Shown: positions 1-8,876, counted from the stretch's first letter. The stretch: 64,000 nt of DNA from Microcoleus sp. bin38.metabat.b11b12b14.051 (GCF_013299165.1 NZ_JAAFKD010000016.1:1-64000); one strand, 5' to 3'. Notes: generated from the sequence alone by a model not told the origin. Program-made: numbers and translations.

Positions 1-10
1 AGCCTTTGCT

Positions 11-46
11 CAATCCCCAATCCCCAATCCCCAATCCCCAATCCCT
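11..46. repeat. Heptamer tandem repeat (CCCCAAT)n
   Basis: About five head-to-tail copies of a 7-base unit ccccaat. Heptameric tandem repeats of this kind (STRR type) are common in filamentous cyanobacteria. No gene is seen in bases 1-308 apart from this and the palindrome that follows. Confidence 0.85.
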
Positions 47-57
47 TAGTGGGGGCG

Positions 58-123
58 AGAAACCGGGTTTCTTAGAAAAATTTGCGTTGATTAGCGAGAA
101 ATATTCTAAGAAACCCGGTTTCT
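58..123. repeat. Inverted repeat of the AAACCCGGTTT family
   Basis: Two 20-base arms at 58-77 and 104-123 are perfect reverse complements around a 26-base loop. Each arm contains the core palindrome aaaccgggttt. The same core builds the large arrays at 27.4-28.0 kb and 37.6-38.4 kb, so this is a single dispersed copy. Confidence 0.85.
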
Positions 124-308
124 GAGGTGGGAGCGCGCAACAACGTACCTAAAAGTCAAAAGTCGGCAGCATAGCACATAATATGGACAGGACTTGTGCA
201 GCAACCTAAATCCGTCGTTACAGCAATTTAACCTCGCTCAAAACCGGGTTTTGGCGTTAGCTGCACGTAAGTCTACTATGGATATCTAGCCCCATCTTTA
301 CTCTGGTT

Positions 309-2111
309 GTGCCTCACCCCTCTTCAAAAGCCGTCCACTGCATCAATCCAGATTGCCCAAGGCCTTACCCTCAGACTTGGGGCAACAATTTTTGTCAGAG
401 TTGCGGGACTCCGCTGCGGCTAAAAAATCGCTACATACCTCTAGAAGGTCTCGGTTCCGGGGGTTTTGCAGCCATCTACACAGTTTGGGACACAGAAACT
501 CAAACCGATCGCGTCCTAAAAGTATTGCTCGCAACTGCCCCGAAAGCGCAGAAACTGTTCGAGCAGGAAGCTTGGGTTTTAGCAATTTTGCGACACCCCG
601 GCGTCCCGAGAGTCGAGGCAGACGGTTATTTTCACGTGCAAACTCAAAATTTTGCAGGCGGGGATGGAAATGCCGCAGCGAGGCGCTTGCCTTGTTTGGT
701 AATGGAAAAGATTCACGGCAAAACTTTAGAAGAAATTATCGAAGAGCACGATCAGGGATGTCCGCAGGAATGGGTGTTTAGCTGGCTGAGTCAAGCTGTG
801 GAAATTTTAGAGGAGTTGCATCGGTGTCAGATTATTCACCGCGACATTAAACCGAGCAATTTGATGCTGCGAGATCCAGAATCACCACAAGTATTGCTGA
901 CCAAGGGTTTAGGCGGTTTGCAGTTGGTGGCGATCGACTTTGGGGGAGTTAAACAGATGGGCGGCGGCGAACCGGGGGAGAAAGATTCTCCGAGCTCGAC
1001 GCGGTTGATTTCGCCCGGGTACAGCCCGCCGGAACAAATTGTGGGCGGCGGTGTGGTGGCGGCGACGGATTTTTATGCTTTGGGGCGGACTTGCATTCAT
1101 TTACTGACGGGGAAGTATCCGGCCGAAATTGAAGATCCGATGACGGGGGAGTTGCGGTGGCGGCATATTGTGTCTGTGACTCCGGCTTTTGCGAATTTGT
1201 TGGATGATATGGTGCGATCGAATATACAGCAGCGTCCGGCTTCGGCTGCGGATGTCAGGGCGCGTTTGCGGGATATTTATGCTAAGAGTAATGGCAAAAT
1301 TGCGTTAGCGAAGCCCGCCCCTACGGGAGGCTCATCAACGAAGACGATCGCGCCTGTGAGTCAAGCTATTGTGGAATTTTGCCGACAAGTGGTGGTGGTG
1401 ACGGCGCAAAAAACGGCAAGTTTGACGGTTTTGGTTTTCGGGGCGATCGCCCAAATCGTGGTAGCTTCTCTCGATACTGGCTGGGAAATGGTGCTCGGTG
1501 GCATTGGTGGATGCGCGGGGGCGATCGGCGGTTTGGTTTTGAGTTATGCTTCGCCTATCGGCCCTGAAGTTGCCAGTTTTCTGAATGAAGGTTTGCACCA
1601 ATTAATCCATGACATGACTTTTAATGTCGGGCCGGAAGTGCTGCTGTTTGCTTTTGCGGGTTGGGGAACTGCGATCGGTTTGACTGATGCGGGGAGTTTT
1701 CGCCAACAAAAACAGTATTGGCTGTCGGGATTGATGGGTGCTCAGGGCTATTTATTGGCGGGTTTGTGTTGGATGGAAGCGACAGCTTCTAGTGGTGTGC
1801 AGGGGATTATTTTGGGGGCATTTGCGATCGCCTCTTTGACTGTGGGAATGGGTTTACGCAGCCATCAATTAGTGCACGCTTTGGTAGTGGCTGGTTGTTC
1901 TACAGGAATATTTCTGTTTTTGAATGTCTTGAACATTTTTCCGGGGAGTTTTTTGGGAATTTTGTCGCTGTCGTCTGGTGCTAACTTCGGCTGGTTGCAG
2001 GTTTGGGGCTCTATTGCATTTTTTGGTTTGTTGGGAAGTGCGATCGGGCTTTGTCTGGGAGTCAGTCATTATTTAGTTGTGCCCGTGTTGCGGTGGTTGG
2101 GATGGCGGTAG
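309..2111 (+). CDS. Membrane Ser/Thr protein kinase with N-terminal zinc ribbon
   Basis: 600 aa from a GTG start. Cys11, Cys16, Cys29 and Cys32 form a zinc-ribbon-like motif. The PknB-type kinase domain runs from about residue 43 to 325, with a glycine loop (GLGSGGF, 48-53), a likely ATP-binding Lys71, the catalytic loop HRDIKPSN (177-184) and DFG at 210-212, so all key residues for activity are present. After a short linker, residues from about 355 to 600 are very hydrophobic and make roughly six or seven membrane segments. The kinase domain is therefore probably cytoplasmic and anchored by its C-terminus. This zinc-ribbon plus kinase plus multi-pass arrangement is common in cyanobacteria. 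Its substrate is unknown. It lies 143 bases upstream of an ATPase gene on the same strand, but no functional link is shown. Confidence 0.9.
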   Translation: MPHPSSKAVHCINPDCPRPYPQTWGNNFCQSCGTPLRLKNRYIPLEGLGSGGFAAIYTVWDTETQTDRVLKVLLATAPKAQKLFEQEAWVLAILRHPGVPRVEADGYFHVQTQNFAGGDGNAAARRLPCLVMEKIHGKTLEEIIEEHDQGCPQEWVFSWLSQAVEILEELHRCQIIHRDIKPSNLMLRDPESPQVLLTKGLGGLQLVAIDFGGVKQMGGGEPGEKDSPSSTRLISPGYSPPEQIVGGGVVAATDFYALGRTCIHLLTGKYPAEIEDPMTGELRWRHIVSVTPAFANLLDDMVRSNIQQRPASAADVRARLRDIYAKSNGKIALAKPAPTGGSSTKTIAPVSQAIVEFCRQVVVVTAQKTASLTVLVFGAIAQIVVASLDTGWEMVLGGIGGCAGAIGGLVLSYASPIGPEVASFLNEGLHQLIHDMTFNVGPEVLLFAFAGWGTAIGLTDAGSFRQQKQYWLSGLMGAQGYLLAGLCWMEATASSGVQGIILGAFAIASLTVGMGLRSHQLVHALVVAGCSTGIFLFLNVLNIFPGSFLGILSLSSGANFGWLQVWGSIAFFGLLGSAIGLCLGVSHYLVVPVLRWLGWR

Positions 2112-2254
2112 GAAATTAATCTCAAATTTTAATGTAAAATAGGTTAGGAATAAAGCTAACCGCAGATTTAAGGCAGATTAACACAGATGAACGCAGATAA
2201 TTTGTTTTAGTTGTCTCAATTTTGAATCACAGTAAATCATAACTTCAGAGTGCC

Positions 2255-3544
2255 ATGTCAAAAGTATTATTAGAATCTTTTCGGACAGCCTACGCAAATA
2301 TGGAATTGTCGCCACTAATAACTCCGAAAGAAGTGGCAAACTTCCGCGTAGAATACGGTACGGAAGTCATCGAACAATTAGAGCAATTAGTCGAAGACGA
2401 TCCATCGGGTAGCGGTAAAATTATATTTAGCGGACATCGCGGTTGCGGTAAGTCTACACTGTTGGCTGAGTTTTGTCGGCAGATGGACGATCGCTATTTT
2501 ACAGTATTTTTCTCGATTTCCGACTTGATTGAAATGTCGGATGTCAATCATATTAACATTTTGTTTGCGATCGCAGTCCAGTTGATGACTGCGGCGGAAA
2601 AACAACAAATTCCGATTAAAAAATCAATTCAAGAATCATTTTATAACTGGTTTGCTACGAAAACTAAAACAAAAATTGACGAATTGGGCGCCAGCGGTTC
2701 GGTGGGTTTTAACTTGTTTAAGATGATTACAGGTAAGTTAAAAGCTGACGCGACAATTCGTGAAGAAATCAAACAAGAGTTTCTCCGCAAAGTTTCCGAT
2801 TTGGTGGCGACAATCAACGAGATTGCTGCTGTAGTTGAAGACGGCGCGAAGAAACCGATACTCGTCGTGATTGATGACCTGGATAAATTGGATTTGGGTG
2901 TTGTTCGCCAAGTTTACCAGGAACATATTAAAGCGCTGTTTTTGCCGAACTTTAGGATGATTTTAACAACTCCGATTTCGGCACTGCGAGATGTTTCCTT
3001 GTCCGCCACTGTGGAAACGGAAACCAACGATCAAGTCGTGTTTATGCCAGTAACGAAGCTGTTTAAACGCGGGGAAAGCCGGAATCCTGATGCTGTACCA
3101 ATGACGGAACCGGCGGCGAGATTGAAAGAGGTTTTAGCTAAACGGTTGGGTAGCGAATTGATTGAACAGGAAATACTCGATCGCATTGTCGCATACAGTG
3201 GTGGAGTTTTGCGAGAGTTGATTAGAATTGCGAATGAATGTTGCCGGATTTGTTTGCGCTTGGTGCGACGGCGGCCGGAAGATGTAATTAAAATTAATGC
3301 CGAGGTTGTTGAGGAGGCGGTTAATAAATTGCGTCTGGATTTTGACACTCGTTTAGGAACGACTGATTATGAGATGTTGATGACAACTTACAGAGAGTTT
3401 AAACCGGAAAATCCGAAGGCTAAAGAGTTTTTGGATTTGCTACATGGCTTGTATGTTTTGGAATATCGGAATGCTGTTTTGTGGTACGACATTCACCCGA
3501 TCGTGCTAGAATTGTTGAAGCAGCGTGATGATTTTCCGGGTTAA
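2255..3544 (+). CDS. P-loop ATPase (AAA/STAND-like)
   Basis: 429 aa. A Walker A motif GHRGCGKST lies at residues 60-68, and a Walker B-like segment with IDDLDKLD follows near residue 210. A hydrophobic strand ending in TTP lies about 30 residues later, fitting a sensor-1 region. The C-terminal part is helical and has no recognisable effector domain. I do not recognise a named family beyond P-loop AAA/STAND-like. The next gene on the same strand encodes a TPR protein whose N-terminal half looks like a degenerate STAND module, and such ATPase/TPR pairs occur repeatedly in cyanobacteria. That suggests a regulated multi-protein switch, but the role here is inference. Confidence 0.75.
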   Translation: MSKVLLESFRTAYANMELSPLITPKEVANFRVEYGTEVIEQLEQLVEDDPSGSGKIIFSGHRGCGKSTLLAEFCRQMDDRYFTVFFSISDLIEMSDVNHINILFAIAVQLMTAAEKQQIPIKKSIQESFYNWFATKTKTKIDELGASGSVGFNLFKMITGKLKADATIREEIKQEFLRKVSDLVATINEIAAVVEDGAKKPILVVIDDLDKLDLGVVRQVYQEHIKALFLPNFRMILTTPISALRDVSLSATVETETNDQVVFMPVTKLFKRGESRNPDAVPMTEPAARLKEVLAKRLGSELIEQEILDRIVAYSGGVLRELIRIANECCRICLRLVRRRPEDVIKINAEVVEEAVNKLRLDFDTRLGTTDYEMLMTTYREFKPENPKAKEFLDLLHGLYVLEYRNAVLWYDIHPIVLELLKQRDDFPG

Positions 3545-3929
3545 GGTATTGTGGTATTGGTGTAAATTTAATGTCAAATGTTGTGTGGGTATTCTGTCTA
3601 GCGATTAAGGCCAGATCCCCCCTAACCCCCCTTAATAAGGGGGGGACAAGAAAGAATCCGATCAAAGTCCCCCTTCTTAAGGGGGATTTAGGGGGATCTA
3701 GCCTCGGATAAAAGCGAGATTTATCAACGGTTCCAGGCTTAAGTTGACACGACTTTAACTGGTTAAATGGTTCCCAGGCTAAGCGCCTGGTAACGAGTAG
3801 AAACGAGTTGAAAAATCGCTGGTATCGCAGGTTGAAGACTGGGTTAAAAAAAGGTTATTTTCTTCAGTCTGCGGAGGCAGACATTGTTTGTATAGACGCG
3901 GTTTCAACCGCCGTTTCATGTAAAATATT
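3545..3929. repeat. Intergenic palindromic repeats
   Basis: No gene is seen. Around 3610-3705 two C-rich/G-rich palindromes (cccccttaa / ttaaggggg type) face each other. At 3770-3800 there is a cccaggctaagcgcctgg-type hairpin. Around 3820-3920 there are further imperfect inverted repeats, including a gcggtttcaaccgc hairpin just before the next gene. These are typical dispersed palindromes. Confidence 0.7.
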
Positions 3930-5600
3930 ATGTCAAATTTAAACAGTCAAAATCAAGATAATTATGAAGATTTACTCGTATCAATTGAAGCGGGTAAAGA
4001 TATTCTTAACTTGTTAATTGCTGTGTGCGATGATAGCGATTGTCGGGAACAACTAATCTCGAAGTGTGAAGCAGAACTAGAACCGGATATTCGCCGCTAT
4101 CGGGTAGAATTGGCGAGGGGTGAACCGAGTTTGCGATCGGCTTTAGCGACTTTAGTAGAACGAGAACCCTATTTGCAGCAGCGGGGAAAAGCCGTAATCA
4201 CCGTGATGGGTGTGGAAAAACTGCGGTTTTTTAAGGGCTTTGACAATGTGCGATCGGAACAAGAGGTGTTTTTTGGCTATTTGCAATGGACGCGGGAAGC
4301 TTTGCGGGAGTTTCCGTTTTCGATTGTGTTGTGGGTGACGCGACAAATTGAAGTGCTCATTAGCAATGACTCTCCTGATTTTTGGGGTTGGCGGAAAGGT
4401 GTGTTTCGGTTTGAAACTAAAAAAACGGCGACTGTTTCCAAAACTGAGTTTGAACCGTTTCGACAGCTAACTGAAGGCGATCGAGAACCGCCGAGTTTGA
4501 TTCCGCTGGCAGATTTGCAGGATCTAATTGCGCGCGTACAACAGACAAAAGGACTCGCAGATCCGAGTTTGGCTAGTCTGTATGCGAGTATGGGGAAGAT
4601 TTATCACAGAAGGATCGAGTCTGGAGAGTGCGAAAATTTTCAGGATGAGTATGAATTGGCGATCGATTTTTTCCAAAAGGCGATCGGGCTACAACAAGGG
4701 TTAGAGATGGAAGCGGAATTATCAAGTAGCTTGAATTACCTCGCCGGACTTTATGAATCCCAAGGAAGGTACTCGGAAGCCGAACCGCTGTATTTGCAAG
4801 CTGTCGAAATAGACAAGCGTTCGCTTCCTGAAGACCATCATGATTTAGCTATTGACTTCAACAATTTAGCCGCACTTTATAAATCCCAAGGAAGGTACTC
4901 CGAAGCCGAACCGCTGCTTTTGCAAGCTGTGGAAATAGACAAGCGTTCGCTTCCTGAAGACCATCCCAGTTTAGCTATTCACCTCAACAATTTAGCCGGA
5001 CTTTATAAATCCCAAGGAAGGTACTCGGAAGCGGAACCGCTGTTTTTGCAAGCCTTGGAAATAGACAAGCGTTCGCTTCCTGAAGACCATCCCAGTTTAG
5101 CTACTCACCTCAACAATTTAGCCGCACTTTATAAATCCCAAGGAAGGTACTCGGAAGCGGAACCGCTGTATTTACAAGCTGTGGAAATAGACAAGCATTC
5201 GCTTCCTGAAGACCATCCCAGTTTAGCTATTCGTCTCAACAATTTAGCCCTACTTTATGAATCCCAAGGAAGGTACTCGGAAGCGGAACCGCTGTATTTG
5301 CAAGCTGTGGAAATAGACAAGCGTTCGCTTCCTGAAGACCATCCCAGTTTAGCTATTGACTTCAACAATTTAGCCGGACTTTATGAATCCCAAGGAAGGT
5401 ACTCGGAAGCCGAACCGCTGTATTTGCAAGCCTTGGAAATTTTTCGCAGCAAGTTACCAGAAAACCACCCGAACATTCAGACTGTGTGGGAAAATTATGT
5501 TTTGCTGTGGCGGGAAGGAATTAGTAAAGGAGATTTGACATTTGAGCAATTGTCTGAACATCCTTTCGGGGAAATGTTATTAGCAGAACTTCAGGAATAA
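3930..5600 (+). CDS. TPR (kinesin light chain-type) protein with iSTAND-like N-terminus
   Basis: 556 aa. Residues 1 to about 165 resemble the inactive STAND-like module found ahead of TPRs in cyanobacterial signalling proteins. It carries a hydrophobic strand followed by a segment with LWVTRQIEVL and then DFWGWRKGVF, but no Walker motif. From about residue 200 TPR-like helices begin. Residues 269-520 are six 42-residue repeats built on LNNLAxLYxSQGRYSEAEPL, the pattern of kinesin-light-chain TPRs. The repeats are almost identical, which makes this a protein-binding superhelix. The P-loop ATPase gene lies upstream and a retropepsin-like protease gene downstream on the same strand, so the three may work together (inference). 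Confidence 0.8.
   Translation: MSNLNSQNQDNYEDLLVSIEAGKDILNLLIAVCDDSDCREQLISKCEAELEPDIRRYRVELARGEPSLRSALATLVEREPYLQQRGKAVITVMGVEKLRFFKGFDNVRSEQEVFFGYLQWTREALREFPFSIVLWVTRQIEVLISNDSPDFWGWRKGVFRFETKKTATVSKTEFEPFRQLTEGDREPPSLIPLADLQDLIARVQQTKGLADPSLASLYASMGKIYHRRIESGECENFQDEYELAIDFFQKAIGLQQGLEMEAELSSSLNYLAGLYESQGRYSEAEPLYLQAVEIDKRSLPEDHHDLAIDFNNLAALYKSQGRYSEAEPLLLQAVEIDKRSLPEDHPSLAIHLNNLAGLYKSQGRYSEAEPLFLQALEIDKRSLPEDHPSLATHLNNLAALYKSQGRYSEAEPLYLQAVEIDKHSLPEDHPSLAIRLNNLALLYESQGRYSEAEPLYLQAVEIDKRSLPEDHPSLAIDFNNLAGLYESQGRYSEAEPLYLQALEIFRSKLPENHPNIQTVWENYVLLWREGISKGDLTFEQLSEHPFGEMLLAELQE
4734..5489 (+). repeat. Six 126-bp tandem coding repeats (TPR units)
   Basis: The 126-bp unit encodes one 42-residue TPR and recurs with exact phase at about 4734, 4860, 4986, 5112, 5238 and 5364. 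The copies are nearly identical at the DNA level, including at silent positions, which points to recent duplication or gene conversion. The last copy diverges at its 3' end. Confidence 0.9.
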
Positions 5601-5700
5601 AGAAAAATATCGCTTTCAGTTACAAATATTGTTAAAATGTATAATATGCAGCCTAGATTGCATATCGAAACATTCCCTAGTCAAGCAAAAGGGTAAAAAT

Positions 5701-6117
5701 ATGGGCAGAGTTACCGCAACAATCGCCGTCACCAACCACATTGATGAAATTCTGGCAGAAAGAGGGTTTATATCAACAGAACAAATACGGTCTGTTACCC
5801 TCGATAATGTCTTAGTGGATACAGGTGCAACTCGACTTTGCTTACCAGCAGAGATTATCAGTCAGTTGGGTTTGTCAATGCTAGGCGAAATCGACGGAGA
5901 GACAGCCATCGGTACCAGAAAGTTTCGGATTTTCAAAGATGTGAGTCTTGTCATAGCGGGAAGAGAAGGAAGGTATGATTGCGTTGAACTACCCGCAGGA
6001 CAAGAACCTTTAATCGGCTTAATTCCACTCGAAGATTTAGGCTTGGAACCAGATTTGAAAAATCAACGGTTGATTGTTTTACCAGCAGAGGGGAATCAAA
6101 GCTATATTCGGGTTTAG
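5701..6117 (+). CDS. Retropepsin-like aspartic protease, single domain
   Basis: 138 aa from ATG at 5701. An upstream in-frame ATG at 5629 is possible but gives a Cys-rich extension unlike the family. The active-site motif VDTGAT lies near residue 41 and is followed by a LPAEI segment. A second conserved hydrophobic-Gly element (LIGLIPLEDLGL) comes near residue 105. Together these define a clan AA, DTGA-type protease monomer, which should act as a homodimer. The length is normal for bacterial single-domain members. It follows the TPR gene by 100 bases on the same strand and could be the effector of that cassette, though such genes are also found alone. The substrate is unknown. Confidence 0.8.
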   Translation: MGRVTATIAVTNHIDEILAERGFISTEQIRSVTLDNVLVDTGATRLCLPAEIISQLGLSMLGEIDGETAIGTRKFRIFKDVSLVIAGREGRYDCVELPAGQEPLIGLIPLEDLGLEPDLKNQRLIVLPAEGNQSYIRV

Positions 6118-6203
6118 CAACAATATTTGTAGGGTGTGTCGCTATGAACAATCTCTAAATCCAATCGACAATTTCACGGCGACGCACCTGACTACTACTG
6201 ATA

Positions 6204-6336
6204 ATATCATTTCCGGTCGATCGATCGCAATCAGATTCGTTCGTAGTGCGGACTTAAGTCCGCAAAATTTAAATCTTTGCGGACTTAAGTCCGCACTACT
6301 AACCGTTTTTTTATGGTAATTGACCGGAGATGATAT
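6204..6336. mobile_element. MITE-like element with GGACTTAAGTCC hairpins
   Basis: The ends form an imperfect inverted repeat: atatcatttccggtcgat at 6204-6221, and the reverse complement of atatcatctccggtcaat ending at 6336. The inside holds two copies of gtgcggacttaagtccgc in opposite orientation. The same right-end sequence (gaccggagatgat) closes the 63-bp repeat array near 14.8 kb. There is no coding capacity. Confidence 0.6.
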
Positions 6337-6345
6337 AAGAACTCG

Positions 6346-6513
6346 CTGGTGCGTGAGGCGCTGAATCCAGTTACTCGATTTGTGACAATTGTTAATCGCC
6401 GCGCCTCACACACCCTACAAGATTGATTGAGTTTTTTCTGGTGCGTGAGGTGCTGCAATCTTGTTACTCGATTTGTGACAATTGTTAATCGCCGCGCCTC
6501 ACACACCCTACAA
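6346..6513. repeat. Two tandem 92-bp palindromic repeats upstream of panB
   Basis: Units start at 6346 and 6438. In each, ggtgcgtgagg at the left pairs with cctcacacacc at the right, giving an imperfect hairpin around a conserved core (ttactcgatttgtgacaatt). The second copy ends 37 bases before the panB start, so it occupies the promoter region. Confidence 0.8.
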
Positions 6514-6549
6514 TCTGGTAAACAAGTTAATATATATGTTGGCAATAAA

Positions 6550-7326
6550 ATGACAGTAACTACTCATCAACTTATTCAGTGGAAACAGCAAGGGCGGGCG
6601 ATTGTGGTGCTGACAGGTTATGATTATGCGATCGCCCAACTCATCGACCAAGCCGGCGCAGACATCATCCTCGTCGGCGATTCCCTCGCCATGACAATCT
6701 TGGGCTACGAGACAACACTCCCCCTCACCCTCGATGAAATGCTGCACCACGCTAAAGCTGTGCGTCGCGGAGTCAAACAAGCATTAATGGTTGTCGATTT
6801 GCCATTTTTAACTTACCAAGAAAGTCCCCAGCAAGCCATGCACTCGGCGGGAAGAGTTTTGAAAGAAACCGGCGCTCAAGCTGTAAAATTGGAGGGCGGA
6901 TATCCAGCAATGGCCGCGACGGTTTCGCAGCTAACTTCCGCCGGGATTCCGGTGATGGGCCACGTGGGCTTAACTCCGCAGTCGGTACACCAACTCGGTT
7001 ACAAAAAACAAGGCAAAACATCGGAATCTGCCGATCGCATCTTAGCAGAGTCGATCGCCCTCGAATCAGCCGGTGCCTTTGCGATCGTCCTCGAACACAT
7101 TCCCGCAGACTTAGCCGCCCAAATTACCCAAAAATTAACTATTCCCACCATTGGTATCGGCGCGGGCCCGCACTGCGACGGACAAGTTTTAGTTACTTCC
7201 GATTTGTTGGGACTTTCCGAAAAACAGCCGCCCTTTGCCAAAGCTTACGCCAATTTGCGAGCAACAATTACCCAAGCTGTCAAAGATTATTCCCTAGAAG
7301 TTAGAGAACGAAAATTTCCCGAATAG
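6550..7326 (+). CDS. panB: 3-methyl-2-oxobutanoate hydroxymethyltransferase
   Basis: 258 aa. It transfers a hydroxymethyl group from 5,10-methylenetetrahydrofolate to 2-oxoisovalerate, giving ketopantoate, the first step of pantothenate and CoA synthesis. The sequence shows the PanB signatures: [12 protein letters not shown] near the N-terminus, VGDSLAM, KLEGG and the C-terminal [14 protein letters not shown]. The ATG at 6550 gives the family length of about 260 residues. An upstream in-frame start would add about 40 residues encoded by the repeat in front of the gene and is rejected. It is convergent with tatA and has no panC neighbour. Confidence 0.95.
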   Translation: MTVTTHQLIQWKQQGRAIVVLTGYDYAIAQLIDQAGADIILVGDSLAMTILGYETTLPLTLDEMLHHAKAVRRGVKQALMVVDLPFLTYQESPQQAMHSAGRVLKETGAQAVKLEGGYPAMAATVSQLTSAGIPVMGHVGLTPQSVHQLGYKKQGKTSESADRILAESIALESAGAFAIVLEHIPADLAAQITQKLTIPTIGIGAGPHCDGQVLVTSDLLGLSEKQPPFAKAYANLRATITQAVKDYSLEVRERKFPE

Positions 7327-7388
7327 GTTCGTAGTGAGGACTTTAGTCCTTAAAAAGGAGGATTAAAGTCCGAACGATCAAACCTAAT

Positions 7389-7586
7389 TTACACCTTCGG
7401 CTGACCCTCTTCCTCATTCTCCTTCTCCTTGAGGGCGGATTCATCATCACCTAGACCGACCCCTTCCTTAAAACTCCGCAAGGTTTTTCCCAAAGCATTA
7501 CCCAACTCAGGGATTTTCTTGGGGCCGAAAATGAGCATAGCCACTACCGCAATAATGCCCATTTCGGGCAATCCGAGACCAAACAT
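7389..7586 (-). CDS. tatA: Sec-independent protein translocase TatA/E
   Basis: 65 aa. One N-terminal membrane helix (residues about 5-20) is followed by the FGPKKIPELG hinge, an amphipathic helix and an acidic, Lys/Glu-rich tail, the standard TatA/TatE build. TatA oligomers form the pore that carries folded twin-arginine substrates across the cytoplasmic and thylakoid membranes. No tatB or tatC is adjacent, as is usual in cyanobacteria where these genes are scattered. TatA and TatB-like proteins are hard to separate at this length, but the FGPKKIP hinge favours TatA/E. It is convergent with panB. Confidence 0.92.
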   Translation of the reverse strand: MFGLGLPEMGIIAVVAMLIFGPKKIPELGNALGKTLRSFKEGVGLGDDESALKEKENEEEGQPKV

Positions 7587-7718
7587 AAACTCATCTCCTG
7601 TAAAACTTGCTCGATCGGCAAGTCAATCTGCTGGTATCCTTAAAAGTATCTACCTTTTTTCCTGCATCCTGCAACAGTAGAATCAAGTTTTATTAAGAGA
7701 TCGCCCGATAAAATAGGA

Positions 7719-8456
7719 ATGTTAGAAAGAGCCCAGCCTTCCCTCCGCGAGCAACAGCACCCTCTGATCCGCCAATTAGCAGACCGGATCGAATCAGTAT
7801 GGCGTCGGTACCTCGACCTCGAACCCTACAACCTGCCCGCTGAGTTGGGATACGTAGAAGGGCGCTTGGAAGGAGAAAAACTGATCATTGAAAACCGCTG
7901 CTATCAAACGCCCCAATTCCGCAAAATACACCTCGAACTAGCTAAAGTCGGGCCGCTGCTGGATATCCTGCACTGCGTGATGTTTCCCAAACCGAATTAC
8001 GCTTTGCCGATGTTCGGTACCGATATCGTAGCAGGCAAAGGTCAAATTAGCGCCGCGATCGCAGACCTTTCTCCCCTCAATCCCGATCGAACTTTGTCGG
8101 AAAAATACCGCACCCAACTGCAAACTCTACCCGTCAACCAGTTTTCTTGTCCCCGCCAAATTCCTGAATGGGGCGATATTTTCTCTGAATTTTGCCTGTT
8201 TGTCCGCCCCGATTCCCAAGAAGAAGAAAGCCGATTTCTCGACATAGTTGAATCCTACGTAGAAATTCACTGCAAACTCGCAGTCGCTTGCGAACCAGTT
8301 TCAGCATCCGAAGAATCGGAAATTCTGGACGCTCAAATTTACTACTGCACCCAGCAGCAGCAAAATGACAAAACCAGACGCGTACTCGAAAAAGCTTTCG
8401 GTCAAGATTGGGCCGAACATTACATGACCGAGGTGCTGTTTGACTTCCCTAAATAG
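7719..8456 (+). CDS. pcyA: Phycocyanobilin:ferredoxin oxidoreductase
   Basis: 245 aa, the normal PcyA length. The enzyme reduces biliverdin IX-alpha by four electrons from ferredoxin to 3Z/3E-phycocyanobilin, the chromophore of phycobiliproteins and many cyanobacterial photoreceptors. Family signatures include [20 protein letters not shown] followed by [13 protein letters not shown], the region that holds the catalytic His and Asp in characterised PcyA proteins, and a C-terminal [14 protein letters not shown]. It is monocistronic by position. It shares the window with a biliverdin-type phytochrome and a kinase with two putative bilin-binding GAF domains. Confidence 0.95.
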   Translation: MLERAQPSLREQQHPLIRQLADRIESVWRRYLDLEPYNLPAELGYVEGRLEGEKLIIENRCYQTPQFRKIHLELAKVGPLLDILHCVMFPKPNYALPMFGTDIVAGKGQISAAIADLSPLNPDRTLSEKYRTQLQTLPVNQFSCPRQIPEWGDIFSEFCLFVRPDSQEEESRFLDIVESYVEIHCKLAVACEPVSASEESEILDAQIYYCTQQQQNDKTRRVLEKAFGQDWAEHYMTEVLFDFPK

Positions 8457-8739
8457 TTGAATTCGGTTTACAATAGTTAATACTTGGTTAGCAATTCCCC
8501 GCTCTCTAACAGACGGGGACGATCTAAAATTTCAGAATCTTTCCATTGCTCAGTAATTCATAAATTAACTTTAGCAACACCGAAATTTATTCGGGCAAAA
8601 TCCTGCTGTTGACTGTGCTTACTGTCTCTGCTCAAACAACATTGTTAACCTTGATTCCAGCTTGGCGATCTATCTAAGAATATAGTCTCTAAGTTCTTAA
8701 CCAATAATTGTGGGAGGATCATCTCATTGCTAGAAAAAG

Positions 8740-8876
8740 GTAAGTGTTCAGGGGGGGGTACGAATTTAATAGGGTTTGGGACACTATTAAACCTCTAAGT
8801 TTGAAGTTAGGAGGCTAAGTCAAGTGATTTTATCGCCTGAAACCCTTATTGTCTGGTTACTTCCCTGAACAGTCAC
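8740..8876. mobile_element. Probable MITE with GTAAGTGTTCAGGG ends
   Basis: The 14-base left end gtaagtgttcaggg (8740-8753) matches the complement of the right end ccctgaacagtcac (8863-8876) at 12 of 14 positions. The interior has a tttaatag/ctattaaa hairpin and no coding capacity. Ends beginning GTAA resemble those of IS66-family elements (family knowledge), but the assignment is tentative. The surrounding 8457-9199 stretch is AT-rich and holds no gene that I can support. Confidence 0.45.

Noticed and set aside
6427-6549. N-terminal extension of PanB
   Set aside because: The extension is encoded by the 92-bp repeat, reads nothing like PanB and would make the protein longer than the family.
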